A stretch of DNA of 6,707 bases from Piscirickettsiaceae bacterium (GCA_027019045.1 JALUXI010000253.1:1-6707), one strand, 5' to 3'; counted from the stretch's first letter, positions 1 through 6,270 are shown. The notes: generated by a model not told the origin, from the letters alone. Numbers and translations are program-made.

Positions 1-45
1 ACAGGGGATTTTAGAATTTTCTGATGGGTTTTCTCTGTTTTCCAT
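1..45 (-). CDS. Start of an unidentified gene downstream of the copper ATPase (partial, runs off left edge)
   Basis: An ATG at 45-43 lies one base after the ATPase stop codon (TAA, 49-47). It opens a frame of 15 codons to the window edge, reading MENRENPSENSKIPC. A Shine-Dalgarno AAGGA (54-58, in the last codons of the ATPase) sits 8 nt upstream, so the start is well placed for translational coupling. The visible residues are polar, with no signal peptide or membrane segment yet. In ccoGHIS-type clusters the gene after ccoI is often ccoS, but CcoS normally begins with a hydrophobic helix, which this does not. I do not recognise the product. The start is plausible, but 15 codons cannot prove a gene. 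Confidence 0.5.
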   Translation of the reverse strand, partial: MENRENPSENSKIPC

Positions 46-46
46 T

Positions 47-2641
47 TTAGTTTTCCTTATTGAGTAGTTTTAGCCGTAAAGAGTTGGAGATGACGATAAA
101 GGAGCTGAGTGACATCCCTAGTGCAGCCCCCCAAGGAGGAATCCAGCCGAGTGCAGCGAAGGGAACAGCGGTGAAATTATAGCCGACCGCCCAAAATAGA
201 TTTTGTAAGATGATATGACGGGTTTTGAGCGCAATCACTCGCATTTTAGGCAGTCGGTTAAGCTTGGGTGTCATGAGGACAAAATCACTGTTCATCTGTG
301 CTAAGTCAGTGGCTTCAGCAAAAGAGATAGAAACATCTGCTGCTGCCAAGGTGGGGGCATCATTGATACCATCTCCTACCATGACAACTTTATGCCCTGC
401 TTGCTGGTGTTGTTGAATCCAACGCAGTTTGTCTTGAGGTTGAAGGTGGCCATGGAAGGTTTTAATGCCTAATTCATGCGCAATCCGAGCCACTGAGTCT
501 GGGTGGTCTCCACTTAGAATGACTAAGTGATCAATGCCTTGCTGTTTGAGCTGTTGCACCATCTCTTTGCCATTTTCACGGAGTTTGTCATGTAAAATAA
601 ACAGGGCTTCAACTTGTCCTTCTTGACAGAGCGAAATGACGATATGACCTGATCGTCGAGCTTCCATTAACTTTTCCTCAACCACTGGAGCGAGTGAGTG
701 GTCGGGGTCTTTGCAGAAATCAATTTTGCCGATACACCAGTGTTTGCCCTCTATCACACCTTGAATGCCTTGGCCTGGTGTATTCACCAGTTGTTTGATT
801 TTAAAGGGAGGGTGTTCAGGGTTCAGGTGGCACTGTTGAAGGAGTTTTTCGTTCTTAAGCGATTTGGCAATAGGGTGTTCCGAGTGCCACTCTAAGCTGG
901 CAGCAATGGCGAGGTAAGTGGAGAGAGGTGTGTTGGGTTTGAGTTGATCGGTGGCATGGGTTTCTTCTGTATCGATGAGAACAATCTCTTTGAGTCTGGG
1001 GTGTCCTTGGGTGAGGGTGCCTGTTTTATCAAAGATGAAGGTGTCGGCTTGTGAAAGTGTCTCAATCGCTGCCATATTCATAGGGAGCACCCCCATTTTA
1101 GCAAAAGCCCCAGAGCTTAATGAGAGGGCGACCGGTGTCGCCAGTGCCAATGCACAAGGACAGGTGATAATGAGTACTGAGATGACAATGGGAAGCACTC
1201 TTTCAGGATCAATTTGCCACCAAATAGCCATGGTGGCAAGTGCAATGAGCAGGATGGCGAGGACAAACCATTTGGCCGTTTGTTCAGCCAGCTGGGCATA
1301 CTCTGGTTTGGATTCGATCCCCTTATCGAGTAGGGTGCGAATATCGTTTAGGGTGGATTGGTTGCTGTTGCGTTCCACTCGCATGACGATGGGTTGATCG
1401 ACATTACAACTTCCACTGATGAGCGTGTCTCCTGTTTGGTGGAGGACGGGCATCACTTCCCCTGTGAGCAGGGATTCGTCGAAACTACTCTGCCCTTGAT
1501 GCAAGATACCATCCACAGGGACGGTTTCGCCTGGGTTGAGTTTGACGAGATCTCCGTGCTTGAGTTCTGTGACCAAAACGGTCTCGCATCCCTCGTCCGT
1601 TAAGCGTTCCGCAGTTTTGGGGATGACTTTGAGGAGGCGGTCTAAGGAGTTGCCTGCAATAATACGACCATTGAGTTCAAAGTAACGGGCAATCAGAATT
1701 AACACAATAAACATGGCGATGGAGTCGAAATAGACTTCATGCCGTTGGGTAAAAGTGGCGATGACACTGCCAATGTAGGCGGTGGTTAATCCCAGTACAA
1801 TCGGGACATCCATGCCGAGTTGCTTGTTTTTAAGGTCTCGCCAAGCAGATTGATAAAAGTCAGCACCCGAATAAAAGAGCATGGCGGTGACCACAATCAA
1901 GTCCGTATAGCGGCCGATAATCTCCCAAAGGGCGAGGTGTCCATCTGCTTTGATGCCCCCCATCCAGTAGGTGGCAATGGCATGTGCCATCACTTCCATC
2001 CCGAGTAAAAAAGAGAAGAGAATTTTATTCACGCTTTTGCGTTTCTGTTCGGCAATCAGCTTTTCTCTTTGCACAGGGTCAAAAGGGTGAGCTTGATAGC
2101 CGATATTGGCAATGGCTTGCAGGATTTCAGACAGTGGGATGACTTTAGGATCCCATACCACCCGAGCTTGGTGAGAGGTGTAATCCATGCTGACATCATG
2201 AATCCCTTCAAGGGAGCGAAGATGCTGCTCATTCAGCCAGACGCAAGCGGCACAGCGGATATCTTCAAGGATAAGATAGGCCTCCTGTAAGCCATCTTCT
2301 TTGCTTCTTACAAAACTTTGTTGGACTTCAGGCTTGTCGTAAACTTGTAGGTTTTTTATAAACTCGGGTACGGTCTCTACAGGGCCTTGAGAGCCATCAG
2401 GTGTTTCACGGAAGGTGTAATAGTCTTCATTGCCCGTTTCAACAATGGTTTTGGCCACGGCATAACAGCCGTGACAACAAAAGTAGCGCTCTTTTCCTAA
2501 AATGGGAAGGTGTAAATCTAAATTTGGGGGATTGGGAAGACCGCATTGATAGCAGGTGGTTTTATCGACAGCTTCTGATCCATTTTCATTAAGGTTTTGT
2601 GTCTCTGATACACCACCTGTGTAAGAAGTGCTATGTGACAT
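47..2641 (-). CDS. ccoI: Copper-transporting P1B-type ATPase, CcoI/FixI type
   Basis: This is an inner-membrane ATPase of 864 residues that by family exports Cu(I) from the cytoplasm. FixI/CcoI members supply copper to heme-copper oxidases. Order (numbered from the ATG at 2641): a cysteine-rich N-terminal domain (C30xxC33, C55C56xxC59), a heavy-metal-associated domain with C130AAC133, four helices (about 204-322), the actuator motif TGE (393-395), the CPC metal site in helix 6 (494-496), the phosphorylation motif DKTGT (538-542), HP of the nucleotide domain (589-590), SGD (710-712), GDGIND (756-761), then two C-terminal helices with YN (821-822) and MSLSS (843-847), as in Cu(I) ATPases. All catalytic motifs are intact. 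The frame is open up to a GTG at 2698 and another ATG at 2680, but the start at 2641 has AAAGGA at 2648-2653 with a 6-nt gap. The gene lies downstream of the oxidase operon and its terminator. A general copper-efflux ATPase is possible, but the paired cysteine domains favour CcoI. The call is firm; the oxidase partnership is inferred from neighbours. Confidence 0.93.
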   Translation of the reverse strand: MSHSTSYTGGVSETQNLNENGSEAVDKTTCYQCGLPNPPNLDLHLPILGKERYFCCHGCYAVAKTIVETGNEDYYTFRETPDGSQGPVETVPEFIKNLQVYDKPEVQQSFVRSKEDGLQEAYLILEDIRCAACVWLNEQHLRSLEGIHDVSMDYTSHQARVVWDPKVIPLSEILQAIANIGYQAHPFDPVQREKLIAEQKRKSVNKILFSFLLGMEVMAHAIATYWMGGIKADGHLALWEIIGRYTDLIVVTAMLFYSGADFYQSAWRDLKNKQLGMDVPIVLGLTTAYIGSVIATFTQRHEVYFDSIAMFIVLILIARYFELNGRIIAGNSLDRLLKVIPKTAERLTDEGCETVLVTELKHGDLVKLNPGETVPVDGILHQGQSSFDESLLTGEVMPVLHQTGDTLISGSCNVDQPIVMRVERNSNQSTLNDIRTLLDKGIESKPEYAQLAEQTAKWFVLAILLIALATMAIWWQIDPERVLPIVISVLIITCPCALALATPVALSLSSGAFAKMGVLPMNMAAIETLSQADTFIFDKTGTLTQGHPRLKEIVLIDTEETHATDQLKPNTPLSTYLAIAASLEWHSEHPIAKSLKNEKLLQQCHLNPEHPPFKIKQLVNTPGQGIQGVIEGKHWCIGKIDFCKDPDHSLAPVVEEKLMEARRSGHIVISLCQEGQVEALFILHDKLRENGKEMVQQLKQQGIDHLVILSGDHPDSVARIAHELGIKTFHGHLQPQDKLRWIQQHQQAGHKVVMVGDGINDAPTLAAADVSISFAEATDLAQMNSDFVLMTPKLNRLPKMRVIALKTRHIILQNLFWAVGYNFTAVPFAALGWIPPWGAALGMSLSSFIVISNSLRLKLLNKEN

Positions 2642-2647
2642 GGAGTA

Positions 2648-2653
2648 TCCTTT
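2648..2653 (-). promoter_or_regulatory. Ribosome binding site that sets the ATPase start
   Basis: AAAGGA on the minus strand lies 6 nt upstream of the ATG at 2641-2639. The competing in-frame ATG at 2680 has AAGGAG directly abutting it with no spacer, and the GTG at 2698 has no purine-rich site. The ATG at 2641 is therefore chosen as the start. Confidence 0.75.
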
Positions 2654-2681
2654 AAGTAGCCTTTGTGACTTAATTGGCATC

Positions 2682-2725
2682 TCCTTAAGTAAATGCACTC
2701 GAATGCAAGCGCATTTACTTAAGGA
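2682..2725. repeat. Perfect 15-bp inverted repeat in front of the ATPase gene
   Basis: The arms TCCTTAAGTAAATGC (2682-2696) and GCATTTACTTAAGGA (2711-2725) are exact reverse complements, separated by 14 bases (2697-2710). The repeat lies between the oxidase-operon terminator and the ATPase start. On the minus-strand transcript it would form a stable hairpin in the ATPase leader. No T-run follows, so it does not look like a second terminator. A third, imperfect copy of the arm (TACTTAAAGGA, minus strand, 2648-2658) contains the ATPase Shine-Dalgarno. It could be a protein-binding operator or an RNA control element; the sequence does not say which. Confidence 0.85.
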
Positions 2726-2730
2726 TAAAG

Positions 2731-2759
2731 AAAAATAGGTGGCTTAGCCACCTATTTTT
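2731..2759 (-). terminator. Rho-independent terminator of the oxidase-cytochrome c operon
   Basis: A perfect 13-bp stem (2731-2743 with 2747-2759) closes on a 3-base loop. Reading on the minus strand, the GC-rich core GGTGGC/GCCACC is followed by TATTTTTCTTTA, a good U-tract. The hairpin begins 18 bases after the cytochrome c stop codon. The A-run on the other side would give a shorter U-tract on the plus strand, so weak bidirectional action is possible, but no plus-strand gene is seen upstream. Confidence 0.9.
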
Positions 2760-2777
2760 GGGTTTCACAAAATGTGA

Positions 2778-3515
2778 TTATTGATTGCCGTTCATATTGG
2801 CAAAATATTGAGCCATCGCTTCGATTTCTTCATCAGTGAGTGCTTCGGCGATATAACGCATACGAGCGTAAATATCGTTATGGCGTTTACCTGATTTGTA
2901 ATCTTGCATGGTTTTACGGAAGTATGCCGCAGTTTGACCTGCTAGGGCTGGCATATCCGTTGTTCCCCCCTCTGCTTTGATGCCGTGGCAGGAAAGACAA
3001 GGTGGAATCATCCGCTTCCCATCTCCTCGTTCCAAAAGGGTTTGAATATGCTTCACCATTTCAGGAGAGGCAAAGTTCTTAACTTTTGGGTTGTTGGGCA
3101 GAGGGAAGGAGGCATAGTATTGCGCCAAATCCGCTATATCCTGATCAGTCAACTTTTGAGCCACTGCGACCATAATACTAGAAGAGTCGGTATCAACACG
3201 CTTTTTGTCTTGATAGTCTTTCAGCATTTTATAGATATAGTTGGCTTGTTGGCCTGCCAGGTGTGGCCAGTTACGACCCGCAGAAATCCCTTTCTCACCA
3301 TGACAGGTGGCGCAGAACATTTTGGTGTTCAACTCTTGGCCTCGTTTTGCATCACCATTGGCCACTAAGCGGATATGTTGAATGTCCCATGCTACATTAG
3401 ATGAGGGTCCATGATGAATATGGGCATTGCTTTCTTCTGCTAAAGCTGGGGAGGCAACGGCCGCACCCAGAACGGCAGAGGCAATTAGGGTTTTTAGTTT
3501 TTTTAATTTCAACAT
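2778..3515 (-). CDS. Exported di-heme cytochrome c, c4 type
   Basis: This protein of 245 residues is a periplasmic electron carrier and the probable donor to the oxidase encoded just upstream. A Sec signal peptide with lysines at the N-terminus and a hydrophobic core ends in ALA (24-26). Two class I cytochrome c domains follow, each with a heme-binding CxxCH: C68-A-T-C71-H72 and C173-L-S-C176-H177. Likely sixth ligands are M115 and M219, each just before the LTDQDI/LTDEEI helix typical of this family. Between the signal peptide and the first heme is a segment of about 40 residues with H32, H34, H35 and H47, longer than I expect in a simple c4. The ATG at 3515 has GGGGAG (3522-3527) 6 nt upstream, lying in the last codons of the subunit I gene. 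The frame extends further upstream, but only by overlapping that gene. One base separates the two genes, so they are co-transcribed and probably translationally coupled. The family call is firm; the donor role is inferred from position. Confidence 0.92.
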   Translation of the reverse strand: MLKLKKLKTLIASAVLGAAVASPALAEESNAHIHHGPSSNVAWDIQHIRLVANGDAKRGQELNTKMFCATCHGEKGISAGRNWPHLAGQQANYIYKMLKDYQDKKRVDTDSSSIMVAVAQKLTDQDIADLAQYYASFPLPNNPKVKNFASPEMVKHIQTLLERGDGKRMIPPCLSCHGIKAEGGTTDMPALAGQTAAYFRKTMQDYKSGKRHNDIYARMRYIAEALTDEEIEAMAQYFANMNGNQ

Positions 3516-3516
3516 C

Positions 3517-5193
3517 TTACACTCCCCATAGAATTGATTCTGGTGTGCCAATGATAAAGAATTGGAGCACTGGATAACCGTAGCTGGCAACAAGATAGAA
3601 GAACATTGCCCAGTTCCAGAACTTCAAGCTGTTCAATAGGTTTGGCACTTTCATAGGTGGATGAATCGCTTCAGCATAGCTCACTTCTCGTTCTTGTTCC
3701 GTCGCTTGTTGACCGCTCATTGAAGAACGAATCAAGATATAGACAAACAGGAGACCTGAGGCTAAGAGAGTCAAAGCACCAATGTTCATAATCAGCATAT
3801 ATGGATCCCATGAGTGTACAAGACCAGAAGCCTGCTGATAGGCATGCACGGTATCGACACGACGAGGCTGACCGATAATCCCTAGGTAGTGCCATGGAAT
3901 CGTGGTGACCCACATCCCAATAAACCAAAGGGTTAACTGAATACGAGCCAGTTTGTCTGAGATGATGTGATGTCCTGTGATTTTTGGCCATAACCAGTAG
4001 GCTGCAGCAAAATACATAATCACTGTGGTTCCACCATAGATCAGATGGAAGTGACCTGGAATCCATTGGGTGTTATGAATCAAGCTATCCAATGAGTAGG
4101 AAGCATTGATCACACCGCCCCAGCCACCAACGGTCAACATCAGCAAGGAGTAGCAACCAGCCATGACCACGGGGTTTTTGCAGTTCATGGTTTTAATCCA
4201 GCCAAATAACCCTTTTCCACCTCTTAAGCGACCCGCAATTTCCATTGAGGCAATGACAGTAAAGCCTGTTAATAGAGTCGGGGCAGCAACTAGGAAGGTT
4301 CCAAACATATGCAGTAACTTCCAACCATTAGCTTGTTGTGGATCCATGTACAAGTGGTGGAAACCAATGGGGACAGAGAAGATAAATAGCATCACAAAGG
4401 CAATACGAGCCATCTCATCTGAAAAGAGTTTACCCCCTGCTTCCTTGGGCAGAATAGAGTACATGACTAAGTAAGCTGGGAAGAGCCAGAAGTAAACAAT
4501 AGCGTGCAAGGTGCCTGAGAACAAAGTTCGTGCTAGACCTGGGTCAAGGGTATCATTCAAGCCTAATGAAGCCGGAATCAATTGGAAAAGCACTTCTGAT
4601 GCCACCCAAGCAGAAGTCCAGATCCACAAAAGAGCATTCATGACTGTACCAAACATAATCACAGGAATGGGTTTGCCAGGATTTTCTTTTTTCCAGCGCA
4701 CCACCTGTACAATCATGTCCACTACCCAGAACCAAGAACCGACAACCAAAAGGGTTGCGCCGATATAAAAGAGCGCATCTGCCATTTCAGGTGGGTAGAA
4801 GGTGTAAAGGACAGAGGCTTTACCTGTTAGAAGTGGAATAGCTGCCAGTACAACCCCTAGTGTGGCGACCCAGAAACCAGTCCATGAAAAGGCTGGAGAC
4901 CATAGGCGCATCTTTAGAGTATGAATTACAGTGTGATAACCGAATCCCATAATAAAGAAGGTGCTGAGTACAAATGCCATTAAGACCCCGTGGGTAGAGG
5001 TGGAGGCATAGTAAACCGCTGCATTGTCAATCGCAGGGAAGAAACCACTTCGTTCTAGTACCTGGTATGCCCCCATTGGCAATGCTAGGGCAAAAGCTGC
5101 AAAGGCGACAACAAAGTTCCAGAATGCAAGGCGATTACCTGTTTCCACCGCATCAGCAGGAATCGCAACGGCGGTTGATTGAGAAGTTGACAT
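3517..5193 (-). CDS. cbaA: Cytochrome c oxidase subunit I, B (ba3-like) family
   Basis: This is the catalytic subunit (558 residues) of a heme-copper oxidase that reduces oxygen to water in the inner membrane. About 13 hydrophobic helices are visible by eye. The metal ligands fit the family: H68 (with H383) for the low-spin heme, H381 for the high-spin heme in the WIPGHFH motif (377-383), and H230, H279 and H280 for CuB. Y234 lies four residues after H230 and is the tyrosine cross-linked to the CuB histidine in oxidases. R444 and R445 (GQPRR) match the arginines near the heme propionates. The segments HAIVYFWLFPAY and FHHLYMDP resemble the Thermus ba3 (CbaA) pattern and differ from mitochondrial-type A-family enzymes. 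The retained tyrosine and CuB histidines argue against a nitric oxide reductase. Heme type cannot be read from sequence. The gene overlaps subunit II by one base (TAATG), with GGGAG at 5201-5205 as ribosome binding site. Confidence 0.95.
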   Translation of the reverse strand: MSTSQSTAVAIPADAVETGNRLAFWNFVVAFAAFALALPMGAYQVLERSGFFPAIDNAAVYYASTSTHGVLMAFVLSTFFIMGFGYHTVIHTLKMRLWSPAFSWTGFWVATLGVVLAAIPLLTGKASVLYTFYPPEMADALFYIGATLLVVGSWFWVVDMIVQVVRWKKENPGKPIPVIMFGTVMNALLWIWTSAWVASEVLFQLIPASLGLNDTLDPGLARTLFSGTLHAIVYFWLFPAYLVMYSILPKEAGGKLFSDEMARIAFVMLFIFSVPIGFHHLYMDPQQANGWKLLHMFGTFLVAAPTLLTGFTVIASMEIAGRLRGGKGLFGWIKTMNCKNPVVMAGCYSLLMLTVGGWGGVINASYSLDSLIHNTQWIPGHFHLIYGGTTVIMYFAAAYWLWPKITGHHIISDKLARIQLTLWFIGMWVTTIPWHYLGIIGQPRRVDTVHAYQQASGLVHSWDPYMLIMNIGALTLLASGLLFVYILIRSSMSGQQATEQEREVSYAEAIHPPMKVPNLLNSLKFWNWAMFFYLVASYGYPVLQFFIIGTPESILWGV

Positions 5194-5723
5194 TATTTAA
5201 CTCCCATTTTTGGTTTAAATTGATCTTCAGGAACAATGTGAATCATGCCATACATATAGGCGTGACCTTGACCACAGTATTCATTACAGATCAGAGGAAA
5301 GTCCCCTTCGTTTTCAAAAGTTGTGGTGATTTGTGAGACATACCCTGGCACAATCATAGTGTTCATATTGCTAAAGGGAATCAAAACACCATGTAATACA
5401 TCAAAAGATGCGATGCGGAATTTAATGGGTTTATGTGCCGGTACAGTAATATGAAGTGGATAAAAGCCATAACGCGCCGCAACCATATGAACAGTTACAT
5501 TGCCGTTTTTATCTTCACTTACGCCAAGATTATCTTCCATAAACTCACCCCCACCCACACCTGAAGCGAGATGCAGTTTTGAGGAGTCGATGACTTCAAC
5601 ATTACTTGGCGGGTTTACATTATCCTTAGCGGCATAGTAAATAATAATTGCCCAGCTGAAAACCAGCAGTCCTGCAATCGTCCACATCCACTTTCTTTCT
5701 AGTGGATCAATATGAATACTCAT
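5193..5723 (-). CDS. cbaB: Cytochrome c oxidase subunit II with CuA centre (ba3-like)
   Basis: This membrane-anchored subunit (176 residues) takes electrons from cytochrome c through a binuclear CuA centre and passes them to subunit I. A single N-terminal helix (about 12-31) anchors a periplasmic cupredoxin domain. The CuA ligands are all present: H111, C146, E148 (backbone carbonyl by family knowledge), C150, H154 and M157, in the pattern C-x-E-x-C-x3-H-x2-M. One transmembrane helix and a short length match ba3-type subunit II; A-family proteins usually have two helices. AAGGAG (5732-5737) lies 8 nt before the ATG. The gene follows the small subunit by 16 bases and overlaps the subunit I start by one base; the subunit I ribosome binding site lies inside its last codons. 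There is no fused cytochrome c domain, which fits with a separate cytochrome c gene in the operon. Confidence 0.95.
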   Translation of the reverse strand: MSIHIDPLERKWMWTIAGLLVFSWAIIIYYAAKDNVNPPSNVEVIDSSKLHLASGVGGGEFMEDNLGVSEDKNGNVTVHMVAARYGFYPLHITVPAHKPIKFRIASFDVLHGVLIPFSNMNTMIVPGYVSQITTTFENEGDFPLICNEYCGQGHAYMYGMIHIVPEDQFKPKMGVK

Positions 5724-5739
5724 ATTTTAAGCTCCTTAT

Positions 5740-5892
5740 TTAGTGGGTCAGTCCACGAGGTAAATAGAGGCCAAACCAGAAGTAAAGCCAGCCCACCATA
5801 AATAATACGGCGTAAATCATTAAAACCGCCCAAGTCCCTCTCGGAGAGGAGTTGAGGATTTTTTGTTTCTCTTCTTCTGAAAGTTCTTTCAT
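5740..5892 (-). CDS. cbaD: Small single-helix oxidase subunit, ba3 subunit IIa type
   Basis: This 50-residue open frame is the first gene of the operon. It begins MKELSEEEKQKILNSS, a charged cytoplasmic stretch, followed by one hydrophobic helix (about 21-43) and a short end, LPRGLTH. The aromatic, glycine-containing helix ending in a positively charged RG resembles the subunit IIa of Thermus ba3 oxidase, a 34-residue single-helix protein that occupies the place of a missing subunit II helix. The ATG at 5892 has AGGAG (5900-5904) 7 nt upstream, and the stop lies 16 bases before subunit II. Its place next to a one-helix subunit II supports the role. The gene is short enough to be missed by length-filtered gene calling. 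That it is a gene is nearly certain from the ribosome binding site and spacing; the IIa assignment rests on size, topology and position. Confidence 0.85.
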   Translation of the reverse strand: MKELSEEEKQKILNSSPRGTWAVLMIYAVLFMVGWLYFWFGLYLPRGLTH

Positions 5893-5918
5893 TTGAAGTC
5901 TCCTAAGCTTATGTTTTC

Positions 5919-5924
5919 AGTATA
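5919..5924 (-). promoter_or_regulatory. Candidate -10 element of the oxidase operon promoter
   Basis: TATACT on the minus strand is one base from the sigma-70 consensus. Initiation would fall near 5912, giving a leader of about 20 nt before the first gene. No good -35 is found 16-18 bp upstream (TTTAGT is the best at 16), which would suit an activator-dependent promoter. The inverted repeat at 5952-5978 is centred about 53 bp upstream of the predicted start, a reasonable place for an activator. This is a prediction by eye. Confidence 0.4.
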
Positions 5925-5951
5925 AAACCCTGAATGGTGTACTAAATTCCA

Positions 5952-5978
5952 TTGTGTCTCAATTGTTTGAGCACACAA
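5952..5978. repeat. Imperfect inverted repeat upstream of the oxidase promoter
   Basis: TTGTGTCTCAA (5952-5962) and TTGAGCACACAA (5967-5978) are reverse complements apart from one extra base, around a 4-base centre. The short centre and placement upstream of the candidate -10 make a regulator-binding site plausible. It does not match the FNR, CRP or NarL consensus sequences well enough to name a factor. Confidence 0.5.
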
Positions 5979-5996
5979 GAAGGGTAGACTACTCTT

Positions 5997-6015
5997 AAGC
6001 ATAAAAAATATGCTT
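5997..6015. repeat. Inverted repeat AAGCATA-N5-TATGCTT
   Basis: Perfect 7-bp arms (5997-6003 and 6009-6015) flank five adenines. The size of a 19-bp dyad is typical of sites bound by dimeric regulators. It lies about 90 bp upstream of the predicted oxidase transcript start. No known regulator is assigned. Confidence 0.5.
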
Positions 6016-6016
6016 T

Positions 6017-6048
6017 ACATTGTTAGGCTTCTCACCTCCTAGCAATGT
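6017..6048. repeat. 11-bp inverted repeat with one mismatch
   Basis: ACATTGTTAGG (6017-6027) and CCTAGCAATGT (6038-6048) match as reverse complements at 10 of 11 positions around a 10-base centre. The mismatch would be a G-U pair in RNA. No T-run follows on either strand at a useful distance, so it is not a typical terminator. It may be an operator or a hairpin in a leader RNA. Confidence 0.55.
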
Positions 6049-6067
6049 TTCAAGAGCGGCTTCTCAC
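6026..6067. repeat. Two direct copies of GGCTTCTCAC, 32 bp apart
   Basis: The copies are at 6026-6035 and 6058-6067. Both are followed within a few bases by TCCTA and then GCA. A third partial copy (CTTCTCAC) is at 6319-6326. A period of 32 bp is about three helical turns, so a protein could bind both on the same face of the DNA. Chance is not excluded. Confidence 0.35.
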
Positions 6068-6138
6068 TTGTCCTATGGCATCGATCATCTTTGGCTCTGT
6101 TCATCCATCAAACAGATTGGTTTTTTGATTCAGTGTCT

Positions 6139-6144
6139 ATTATA
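6139..6144 (-). promoter_or_regulatory. Possible upstream -10 element on the minus strand
   Basis: A perfect TATAAT lies on the minus strand. The nearest -35-like words are TTTTCA with a 16-bp spacer and TTGATT with a 20-bp spacer, neither strong. If used, it would give the oxidase operon a leader of about 240 nt containing the inverted repeats at 5952-6048. Confidence 0.25.
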
Positions 6145-6223
6145 AGCTCATCACTTTGTATGAAAATCAAACATTTATATAGTTGTCAATTAAATACACT
6201 TATGGTGCGATAAAATTAACTGA

Positions 6224-6252
6224 TTGACTACCTATTCGTATGGAATTATTAA
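6224..6252 (+). promoter_or_regulatory. Candidate sigma-70 promoter (TTGACT-17-TATTAA)
   Basis: TTGACT (6224-6229) and TATTAA (6247-6252) are spaced by 17 bp, each close to consensus. It points toward the exported-protein gene about 290 bp downstream. AT-rich DNA yields such matches by chance, and the pair at 6271-6300 is the better candidate. Confidence 0.25.
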
Positions 6253-6270
6253 TGATTTTCCAATCTTTGT

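Noticed and set aside
951..1397. Plus-strand open frame of 148 codons inside the ATPase gene, and similar frames elsewhere
   Set aside because: These are antisense shadows of genes with complete, recognisable catalytic motifs.
2642..2698. Longer ATPase start at GTG 2698 or ATG 2680
   Set aside because: The GTG has no ribosome binding site and both lie in the inverted repeat region. The purine run before ATG 2680 abuts it with no spacer. The ATG at 2641 has a well-spaced AAAGGA.
2689..2699. 11-base word GTAAATGCACT shared with 6307-6317
   Set aside because: Matches of this length are expected by chance in a window of this size.
3516..3593. Longer cytochrome c start inside the subunit I gene
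   Set aside because: It would overlap subunit I by about 77 bases and bury the signal peptide. The ATG at 3515 has GGGGAG and begins an ideal Sec signal.
3517..5193. Subunit I as a nitric oxide reductase of the NorB type
   Set aside because: The CuB histidines and the tyrosine four residues after the first (H230, Y234) are present, and subunit II has a full CuA site. This fits an oxygen reductase of the B family.
6107..6129. FNR-like box: ATCAAA...TTTGAT, plus ATCAAAC words at 6107, 6166 and 6427
   Set aside because: The FNR consensus is TTGAT-N4-ATCAA; here the half-sites are in the opposite order and 11 bases apart. No proper FNR dyad was found in the intergenic region.
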